Below are positions 1 through 5,090 of a stretch of 5,090 bases of DNA, one piece after another. The DNA is taken from assembly GCA_003554345.1 (NCBI GenBank), contig PWGE01000419.1, positions 1 to 5,090 on the forward strand, given 5' to 3'. Numbering within the stretch: position 1 is the stretch's first letter; each line of letters opens with the position of its first letter. The position numbers were made by a program, and so were the translations under genes. This DNA is from Candidatus Sumerlaeota bacterium. GTDB taxonomy: Bacteria > Sumerlaeota > T1SED10-198M. The notes beneath the pieces are model-generated. The model was not told the origin of the DNA. It was given only the letters and a program-made list of their open reading frames with translations, and searched no databases.

Positions 1-1123
1 CCTGCTTAAATTTATTATCACCTGAAGTCGGGTCATTTTCAACAAGCCTGTGCTCGTTAAACAGGCTGAAGATTTTTTCATTGATATTTTCTGACGGCCA
101 GCTCTCTTCTCCTACCCAGCGTCCCTTGCGCTTCTCATAGCTGGTATAGGGTGACATGTAGTCCTGCATCCATGCGCGAAGCATAGGTTCGTCCATAATA
201 CCCGTATCTATATCCTTAAGCCATTTATCCCACCAGCGCAGGGACTCCTGCAAAAAGCCAATTGCCGGTCCTGGTTTTCCTTGGTGGGGATAGGTATGTC
301 CCCAGGGACCAATTAACCCAAGTTTTGGTACTTCCAAACCTCTGAGCAAACGAAATATGGAATTGGAGTATCCATCTGCCCAGCCACTTACACTCATTAC
401 CGGGCATTTAATATCACTAAAATTTTCATTGATGGAGCCGTGTTTCCAATAATCATCTTTTCTCTGGTGCTTAAGCCAGGTTTTAATCCAGGGTTCACAA
501 TTTTCAAGGCGCTCAATCCACATATCTTTCCAGATGTCGCCTACCAATTCAGGGTCTGGCGGGCATGCGGAGCGATCGAACATGGTGGAGGCCCAGGATA
601 AATTATCACCCAACAGGCATCCTCCCATGTAATGAACATCATCTGAATAACGATTATCGGTGGAGCAAACGGTGATAACTGCTTTTAGGGCAGGAGGCTG
701 GAGGGAAGCTATTTGTAATCCATTAAATCCGCCCCATGAAATACCGATCATACCGACACTGCCCGTGCACCACTCCTGATTCGCGATCCATTGGATGGCT
801 TCCATACCGTCCTCTAGCTCAAGCATCAGATATTCGTCTTTTAACACACCTTCCGATTCACCGCTTCCGCGCATATCTATCCGTAGGCAGGCGTAGCCAT
901 GACCGGCAAAATAGTGGTGCATAACATTATCATAGGGTCGGGTATGATCTCTTTTACGATAAGGAATGTACTCCATGATGGCCGGGACCGGGTTCTCAGG
1001 AGCTGTTTCAGGCATCCATATACGGGCACCCAGTCTTGTGCCATCTTTCATTTGTATCCATACATTCTCTTTTTCAATTACTTTGTGTGGAAATGAAGTT
1101 ACTTCCTTGATTTTAGAAGCCAT
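1..1123 (-). CDS. CocE/NonD family serine hydrolase (peptidase S15-like), C-terminus cut by window edge
   Basis: This is an alpha/beta hydrolase of the CocE/NonD and X-Pro dipeptidyl-peptidase (S15) group, which cleaves acyl esters or N-acyl/peptide bonds through a Ser-Asp-His triad. The frame stays open for 374 residues from ATG at 1123 to the left edge. The typical opening NVWIQMKDGTRLGARIWMP (residues 20-38) is followed by EYIPYRKRD (51-59), whose Tyr55 matches the oxyanion-hole tyrosine of CocE. The nucleophile is Ser129 in GISWGG, the acid Asp250 in SGWADGY and the base His276 in GPWGH. All three are present, so the catalytic domain is intact. Relatives run to roughly 550-680 residues, so the missing part should be the C-terminal jelly-roll domain. 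No signal peptide is visible, and seven cysteines in the seen part fit a cytoplasmic enzyme. The start lies 4 bases after the ATP-grasp stop with no clear ribosome binding site, suggesting coupled translation. The family is sure; the substrate is unknown. Confidence 0.93.
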   Translation of the reverse strand, partial: MASKIKEVTSFPHKVIEKENVWIQMKDGTRLGARIWMPETAPENPVPAIMEYIPYRKRDHTRPYDNVMHHYFAGHGYACLRIDMRGSGESEGVLKDEYLMLELEDGMEAIQWIANQEWCTGSVGMIGISWGGFNGLQIASLQPPALKAVITVCSTDNRYSDDVHYMGGCLLGDNLSWASTMFDRSACPPDPELVGDIWKDMWIERLENCEPWIKTWLKHQRKDDYWKHGSINENFSDIKCPVMSVSGWADGYSNSIFRLLRGLEVPKLGLIGPWGHTYPHQGKPGPAIGFLQESLRWWDKWLKDIDTGIMDEPMLRAWMQDYMSPYTSYEKRKGRWVGEESWPSENINEKIFSLFNEHRLVENDPTSGDNKFKQ

Positions 1124-1127
1124 ATTT

Positions 1128-2408
1128 TTAAAAATGATCTAATTTAAAATTTAGTAAAGTAAAGCAGTGTTCTCTTTTTTTGTAAAGCTCTTCCTTGTTT
1201 TGTGCACCTAAATAAACAGATGCCAGTTTATAACTGTAACTGTCCTGATCATGAAGTTCAGACAACCTTGTTCCCTCCTCAACCCAGATTTTAATTCTCA
1301 TACCGGGAATTTCTTTCTGTATTTTTTTGAGATTTTCCTTATCGGGAATATTTGTGACCACTCCATCTTCAAAAACACGGTAGTAAAATTTGGCAGCAAC
1401 CTTGAATTCCCCTTCTCTATGCGGGAATTCTGGTTTTGTATTGACGGCTACCTCTACCATGGGTTTGTGATTGGGAGCGCCATCCACCTTATGAAGGGGG
1501 TCAGAGTGTGATTGAGAAATTCTTGGATTGATTTCCAATAACCAGATATCCTCTTTTTCTTCATCGTAGAAATACTCAATATTAAATGCGCTGTTATTAT
1601 AGCCTATACTTTTAAGAAGATTTTCCGACATCTTTTTCATCTCCGTAATTGTTTTTTTGCTCAGTGTGGAGGGGTATTCATAACTGAAAAAGGTTTCGTG
1701 TTCCGCGTGACGTGGGGAGTCAAACACTCCTGTAAATCCTACCTCGTTTTTGTACACATATCCTTCAACCGTACACTGTTTTCCGGGAATAGTTTGTTCG
1801 GCAAGGCAGAAATATCCGTCGATTCCCTCGATGGCATCAGGAACATCCGCTTCATTTAAAACATAACTAAAGGGATCGGCGAAACGGTGGATTCCTTCTT
1901 TGATACTTGAAATTGCTTCATCAAATTCTTCTTTGTTTCGAACCTTATAGCAAAGCTGAGAGGCAAACGAAACCATGGGTTTGAGCCAGAAAGGAAATTC
2001 TATCTCAACGCTCTTTAACGGCTGATCATCGAATGGGTCAACCAGATTGAAATCAGGGACTGCATCCGGCAGGGCTTTTTTTTGTTCTACCCGGCTCAAA
2101 TATTTGTGTTCACACTTTACCAAGGCATCCAGTGGAAGGTGGGGTAGCTTATAATGTTTGGCAACCAAAGGGGTCAGACAAGTAACAGGAAAGTTCCAAA
2201 ACCCCACGATGGCGTCAGGTGAACTATCCAAAGTATCTATATTAGAAATTGCTTTATCCAGCAAGTTCTGCATAGGGTATTTTTTCCGATGCTGAAGCTC
2301 TGAGACATCAAGTACAGAATGGTATTCATATTTTTCTGCTTCGTTAAAAGCGTTTAGCATTTCGAAATTAAAATCATCAATACCTATTACACAAACTTGT
2401 TTTTTCAA
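1128..2408 (-). CDS. ATP-grasp carboxylate-amine ligase-like protein, TTG start
   Basis: This 426-residue ATP-grasp enzyme should activate a carboxylate as an acyl phosphate and join it to an amine or thiol. An N-terminal Rossmann-like segment (VCVIGIDD, residues 5-12) is followed by Lys102 in the lid approach, Lys143 in FWLKPMVSFAS (ATP binding), Glu204 in LAEQTIPGK, Glu215 in CTVEGYV, Glu278 in FNIEYF and the metal/phosphate motif LEINPR (291-296, with Glu292, Asn294 and Arg296). Residues about 335-426 resemble the C-terminal domain of L-amino acid ligases, with FYYRVFEDGVV as the opening. The start codon is TTG at 2408. An in-frame stop at 2427-2429 limits extension, and the next Met (residue 17) would remove the first beta strand. 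It lies 47 bases after the methyltransferase-esterase fusion and 4 bases before the CocE-like hydrolase. The family call is firm. A dipeptide or amino-acid ligase is the best guess, but the substrate cannot be read from sequence. Confidence 0.9.
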   Translation of the reverse strand: MKKQVCVIGIDDFNFEMLNAFNEAEKYEYHSVLDVSELQHRKKYPMQNLLDKAISNIDTLDSSPDAIVGFWNFPVTCLTPLVAKHYKLPHLPLDALVKCEHKYLSRVEQKKALPDAVPDFNLVDPFDDQPLKSVEIEFPFWLKPMVSFASQLCYKVRNKEEFDEAISSIKEGIHRFADPFSYVLNEADVPDAIEGIDGYFCLAEQTIPGKQCTVEGYVYKNEVGFTGVFDSPRHAEHETFFSYEYPSTLSKKTITEMKKMSENLLKSIGYNNSAFNIEYFYDEEKEDIWLLEINPRISQSHSDPLHKVDGAPNHKPMVEVAVNTKPEFPHREGEFKVAAKFYYRVFEDGVVTNIPDKENLKKIQKEIPGMRIKIWVEEGTRLSELHDQDSYSYKLASVYLGAQNKEELYKKREHCFTLLNFKLDHF

Positions 2409-2413
2409 AACCG

Positions 2414-2419
2414 CTCTCT
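2414..2419 (-). promoter_or_regulatory. Candidate ribosome binding site for the TTG-started ATP-grasp gene
   Basis: The minus strand reads AGAGAGCGGTT immediately before TTG at 2408. The purine run AGAGAG sits 5 bases from the start codon. It is a modest Shine-Dalgarno match and supports initiation at TTG rather than at the internal Met17. Assignment is by position and composition only. Confidence 0.45.
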
Positions 2420-2455
2420 GTTGATTTTAAGTTTTTACTAATACTCACTATTTGA

Positions 2456-4438
2456 TCACAATCCGAAAGGATATGTTGCCGGAACACCTTCTTCCTTTTT
2501 TCGCTGTGGGAGGGGGTTAATTGCCCTGGTTTCATCAAACCAGATATATTCATCAAACTGGTTCGACAGGGAAGCCTGGAAGTAATGACTTTGTATTTCT
2601 GTTTTGGGGCGATAAATTACACCAATAGCCCGTTCAAGCCTGCTCTTCTCAAGTTCTTCGGTTAATTGTTCATGCCCTTTCTTATGTAGCGGAAGTAAAA
2701 AATTATCATGCTTTACCTGGTGCATCAGATGCTCAAAACTTTCTTTAGGCGAAGGTTGAACGTTCATTACACTCATTTTATCACCCCAGTTATGTGCTGC
2801 TGCCACTGTACCGTGGTAGGTTCCAAAACCTATGTTAAAGGCTTTTTCTTCGAAATCTTCTTTTGCTAGCTGTCCGATATTATGTTCACCCCGGGCTCCC
2901 ATTTCTGTAGCACTTGCATCTCCAACATGAGAATTATGAGCCCATACCACCGCCTTTGAATCCGGCCCTCTGTGATTCATTAAAGACATCAATGTGCCGA
3001 ACATATGATTGTCTCGAAGGTTCCAGCTGGACTGTGCCCCGAGGTACATATTCCGGTAATATTCTTCAGAGTTTGCTACCAGTCGTGCATTCTGCAGAGC
3101 ATCAAGGTAGCGGGCTCCGTTTTTTTCTGCTGCTTCAACGCGATTAGCTAAAATCTTGTACAGCATATGCGTGACATCCTTTTCACATTTTTTATATTCA
3201 TCACTCATGGCTGCTGCCCCGTAACTGGCCGGATTGTTTTCGTAGGGTGTGAGACAACCATACCGATTACGAGCTGTTTCGGCAAGGGACGGGTTGATGT
3301 CTTCCAAATAATCAATAATCGCTTTAACGGAGGCAAACATGCTATAGAAGTCGAGCCCGTAAATCCCGGTTTTTTGGGACGGTTCAGACTTATTTTCATT
3401 ATAATCTTTCAGCCATTTTACAAAGCGGAGAACCTCGCCATTATTCCACATCCATGTGGGAAACTTGATGAACGGTTCTTCGTCAGGTGGGGATACATTA
3501 GTGTCTCTCACAAATCGATCTAAGTGGGCGACATCGGGCCAGTCAGCTTCCAGAGATACAATATTAAACCCTTTCTTTTTAATTAGTTCTCTTGTTATCA
3601 GTTCACGCAACTGATAAAATTCGGAGGTTCCATGAGTTGCTTCTCCAATTAAAACGATCCTGGCATCTCCAATACGCTCAAGAAGAGGGGAGAGATCAGC
3701 ACTTTCGGGATTATTAAAAGGTTCGGCAACAGCTTCTATAAGCTCTATAACACTCTTTTTTTCCTTTTTTGGTGAAACACTTTTTTCTTTACGGTTCCGC
3801 CAACCACCTGCCCCGATAAGCGGTACAAACTGAACACTGCCAAGATCTCTTTCTTTAAATTCACCATTCATCTTGGTAGCAAGAACGAGTCTTTGTGTCC
3901 TGAACTCTGATCCGCCCGGTATAATCAGGCGACCTCCTATAGCGAGCTGTTTTTTCAGGAATTCAGGAATCCTGGGTGCGCCTGCAGCAATATTTATTGC
4001 ATCAAAAGGAGCATGTTCGGGCCAGCCTTTTGTGCCGTCTCCGTGAAGAACATGAATATTATCATAACCAAGTTGGTCGAAACGTTTTTTTGCCGCTTCT
4101 GCAAGTGTTTTATGACGCTCAATAGTGTAAACCTCTTTTCCGAGTTTACTCATCACCGCGGCCGCGTAACCTGAACCTGTACCCACATCCAGCACCCTGT
4201 CATCTTCCCTGATATTCAATATTTCTGCAGCTAAACCAACCACATAAGGCTGTGAAATGGTTTGTTCTTCATCAATGGGCAATGGAGTATCTTTGTAGGC
4301 ATGTTCAACAAGGGCTTTTGGGATAAACTCTTCTCTTGGAACCTCCATCATAGCTTCGAGTACTCTTGGATCTTTTATACCCCTTGCTTTGAGTTGCTTC
4401 TCAATCATCTCTTCTTTTTGAAATAATACTTCATTCAT
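2456..4438 (-). CDS. pcm: Fusion protein: protein-L-isoaspartate O-methyltransferase + erythromycin-esterase-like hydrolase
   Basis: One uninterrupted 660-residue frame joins two complete enzymes. Residues 1-213 are a full-length PCMT, which uses S-adenosylmethionine to methylate isoaspartyl carboxyls and so starts repair of damaged proteins. Visible motifs are TISQPYVVGLA (60-70), the SAM loop VLDVGTGSGY (82-91), VYTIER (103-108), HGDGTKGWP (132-140), APFDAINIAAGAPRIP (143-158), GGRLIIPGG (168-176) and the closing VQFVPLIG. A Lys/Arg-rich linker spans about 213-229. Residues 230-655 form an EreA/EreB-like domain with GEATHGTSEF (Glu266, His269), Arg278, SLEADWP (Glu297) and WAHNSHVGD (His501, His504). 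These match the histidine and glutamate positions used by erythromycin esterases. Many family members are not macrolide esterases, so resistance should not be assumed. No signal peptide is seen, and purine-rich AGAGGA precedes ATG. It heads the probable operon. Domain calls are firm; why they are joined is unknown. Confidence 0.94.
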   Translation of the reverse strand: MNEVLFQKEEMIEKQLKARGIKDPRVLEAMMEVPREEFIPKALVEHAYKDTPLPIDEEQTISQPYVVGLAAEILNIREDDRVLDVGTGSGYAAAVMSKLGKEVYTIERHKTLAEAAKKRFDQLGYDNIHVLHGDGTKGWPEHAPFDAINIAAGAPRIPEFLKKQLAIGGRLIIPGGSEFRTQRLVLATKMNGEFKERDLGSVQFVPLIGAGGWRNRKEKSVSPKKEKKSVIELIEAVAEPFNNPESADLSPLLERIGDARIVLIGEATHGTSEFYQLRELITRELIKKKGFNIVSLEADWPDVAHLDRFVRDTNVSPPDEEPFIKFPTWMWNNGEVLRFVKWLKDYNENKSEPSQKTGIYGLDFYSMFASVKAIIDYLEDINPSLAETARNRYGCLTPYENNPASYGAAAMSDEYKKCEKDVTHMLYKILANRVEAAEKNGARYLDALQNARLVANSEEYYRNMYLGAQSSWNLRDNHMFGTLMSLMNHRGPDSKAVVWAHNSHVGDASATEMGARGEHNIGQLAKEDFEEKAFNIGFGTYHGTVAAAHNWGDKMSVMNVQPSPKESFEHLMHQVKHDNFLLPLHKKGHEQLTEELEKSRLERAIGVIYRPKTEIQSHYFQASLSNQFDEYIWFDETRAINPLPQRKKEEGVPATYPFGL

Positions 4439-4441
4439 TTT

Positions 4442-4447
4442 TCCTCT
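4442..4447 (-). promoter_or_regulatory. Candidate ribosome binding site of the methyltransferase-esterase fusion
   Basis: The minus strand reads AGAGGAAAA directly before ATG at 4438. AGAGGA is the best Shine-Dalgarno-like sequence in the window, though its spacing of 3 bases is short. It supports the chosen start, which also gives the usual N-terminal length for a PCMT domain. Confidence 0.5.
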
Positions 4448-4467
4448 TTCTCTTTTAAATTTGCACT

Positions 4468-4497
4468 ACCCATTAAATCAACGAAAAAGAAATGGGT
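4468..4497 (-). repeat. Hairpin-forming inverted repeat in the leader of the fusion gene
   Basis: ACCCATT at 4468-4474 and AATGGGT at 4491-4497 are perfect reverse complements, giving a 7-bp stem with a 16-base loop. The hairpin ends 29 bases before the ATG at 4438. On the minus strand it is not followed by a T run, so it is not a terminator in the direction of the genes. On the plus strand a T-rich tail follows, but there is no plus-strand gene to terminate. A role in the messenger leader is possible but unproven. Confidence 0.35.
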
Positions 4498-4580
4498 TTC
4501 TTTTAAAAATCTGTAGCATATGTAATTGCGAAACAGAAGGTTGATCTCTCTGAATTAACTTTCACGCACTCGTTGATTTA
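4474..4580. repeat. Perfect 11-bp inverted repeat with 85-base spacer
   Basis: TAAATCAACGA at 4474-4484 is the exact reverse complement of TCGTTGATTTA at 4570-4580. The two copies lie in opposite orientation inside the intergenic region upstream of the operon. Such an arrangement can be a pair of regulator binding sites or two pairing segments of a leader RNA. A related GTTGATTT occurs at 2420-2427, just ahead of the ATP-grasp gene. The sequence identity is directly seen; any function is inference. Confidence 0.5.
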
Positions 4581-4715
4581 CCTGTTTGATTCAAATTCAG
4601 ATATCGTGAATGCCGGCTCCACTTTTGCGAGAAGGAATGAAACCAGATTTACATGATTTATATTCAGATGATCCGGGTAACCGGAATAATCCCTGTTGTT
4701 TAAGAATGAGAACTC

Positions 4716-5090
4716 TTATTGCCCCAAAGCCTGATTAATATCGTCGATAATGTCATCGGGGTGCTCCAAGCCTACACTGATTCGAATCAGGTTAATCGGA
4801 GTAACAGAACCTTCACCCTCACTACTCTGCCGATGCTCCCATGTGCTTTCCACCCCACCCAGGCTAGTGGCTCGTTTAATCAGTTTTGACCGTCCAACTA
4901 CAGCGATACTCTCTTTTTGATCGGCATTAACTAAAAATGACACCATGCCTCCAAACCCTTTCATCTGTTTTTTGGCGATAGTATGTCCGGGATGAGAAGG
5001 AAGTCCTGGGTAGATCACTCCGGAAACTTTTGAATGATCATTTAAATAGCGAGCTATCTTTTCAGCGTGTTCGTTATGTCCCCGCATTCG
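4716..5090 (-). CDS. PLP-dependent trans-sulfuration enzyme (cystathionine gamma-synthase/lyase family), C-terminal part
   Basis: This is the last 124 codons of a Cys/Met-metabolism PLP enzyme, a family whose members run to about 380-400 residues. The frame is open to the right edge. The Met at 5087 is preceded by an Arg codon and sits where the family has an internal R-M step, so it is not the true start. Visible family signatures are YPGLPSHPGHTIAKKQM, GFGGMVSF, SLGGVES and LIRISVGLE. The Arg in LIRISVG (codon 4782-4784) is the residue that holds the substrate carboxylate. The PLP-binding lysine lies outside the window. After SLGGVES the sequence reads TWEHRQSSEGEGS, not the common LIEHPASMTH. 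This loop lines the active-site entrance, so substrate choice among synthase, gamma-lyase and methionine gamma-lyase is open. The gene ends in TAA and is followed by a 277-base gap, so it may be a separate transcription unit. Confidence 0.92.
   Translation of the reverse strand, partial: RMRGHNEHAEKIARYLNDHSKVSGVIYPGLPSHPGHTIAKKQMKGFGGMVSFLVNADQKESIAVVGRSKLIKRATSLGGVESTWEHRQSSEGEGSVTPINLIRISVGLEHPDDIIDDINQALGQ

Larger units (their letters stand above)
4439..4715 (-). promoter_or_regulatory. Intergenic region, probable promoter and leader of the downstream three-gene operon
   Basis: This 277-base stretch separates the trans-sulfuration gene from the methyltransferase-esterase fusion and is the only long non-coding part of the window. 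No gene of reasonable length is seen on either strand. It is AT-rich, as expected for a promoter, but I found no convincing match to the Bacteroidota -33 TTTG / -7 TAnnTTTG pair or to a sigma-70 pair at correct spacing. No promoter position is therefore given. It contains an 11-bp inverted repeat (4474-4484 with 4570-4580) and a 7-bp hairpin (4468-4497), listed separately. That the operon promoter lies here is inferred from the gap size. Confidence 0.45.

Noticed and set aside
225-407. 60-codon minus-strand frame inside the hydrolase gene
   Set aside because: It is another frame of the same strand within the CocE-like gene, whose own frame is open across this stretch and carries the Asp and His catalytic motifs.
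736-1096. Two overlapping plus-strand open frames of about 60 codons
   Set aside because: Both are antisense to the conserved N-terminal and catalytic region of the CocE-like hydrolase, with no family resemblance and no ribosome binding site.
1251-1511. 86-codon plus-strand frame opposite the ATP-grasp gene
   Set aside because: It is a shadow of the well-supported ATP-grasp C-terminal domain; its hydrophobic look comes from complementing charged codons.
3167-3523. 118-codon plus-strand open frame
   Set aside because: It lies wholly inside the erythromycin-esterase-like domain on the opposite strand, shows no recognisable domain, and is explained by the coding pattern of the real gene.
2456-3750. 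Calling the Ere-like domain a macrolide-resistance gene
   Set aside because: Catalytic histidines and glutamates are kept, but most members of this broad superfamily have no shown macrolide activity, and the fusion and operon context do not look like a mobile resistance cassette.
4672-4685. TCCGG-GTAA-CCGGA hairpin downstream of the trans-sulfuration gene as a terminator
   Set aside because: The stem is only 5 bp and no T run follows on the minus strand, so it does not meet the pattern of an intrinsic terminator.

Overview
The window holds parts or all of four protein-coding genes, all read from the minus strand, so transcription runs from high to low coordinates. No RNA gene, insertion sequence, CRISPR array or phage gene is visible. 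The moderately AT-leaning composition, weak or missing Shine-Dalgarno sequences and overall protein style suggest a Bacteroidota/Balneolota-type bacterium (Rhodothermia relatives). This is a judgement from sequence style, not a database match.

In transcription order: (1) 5090-4716 is the C-terminal third of a PLP-dependent trans-sulfuration enzyme (cystathionine gamma-synthase/gamma-lyase family), cut by the right edge. (2) 4715-4439 is a 277-base intergenic region that probably carries the promoter and leader of the next genes. It contains an 11-bp perfect inverted repeat, a 7-bp hairpin and a 12-codon upstream reading frame. (3) 4438-2456 encodes a 660-residue fusion of a complete protein-L-isoaspartate O-methyltransferase and a complete erythromycin-esterase-like hydrolase. 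(4) 2408-1128 encodes a 426-residue ATP-grasp ligase that begins with TTG. (5) 1123-1 encodes the first 374 residues of a CocE/NonD-family serine hydrolase, cut by the left edge.

Genes 3-5 look like one operon. The gaps are 47 and 4 bases, no terminator is visible between them, and the last junction is tight enough for translational coupling. Together they encode a carboxyl methyltransferase, an EreA-like hydrolase, an ATP-dependent carboxylate-amine (or thiol) ligase and an acyl-ester/peptide hydrolase. Each family acts on carboxyl, ester or amide bonds. A shared role in making, editing or breaking down a peptide- or ester-type small molecule is plausible but unproven. All visible catalytic motifs appear intact. 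The trans-sulfuration gene is separated by a larger gap and may be an independent unit.
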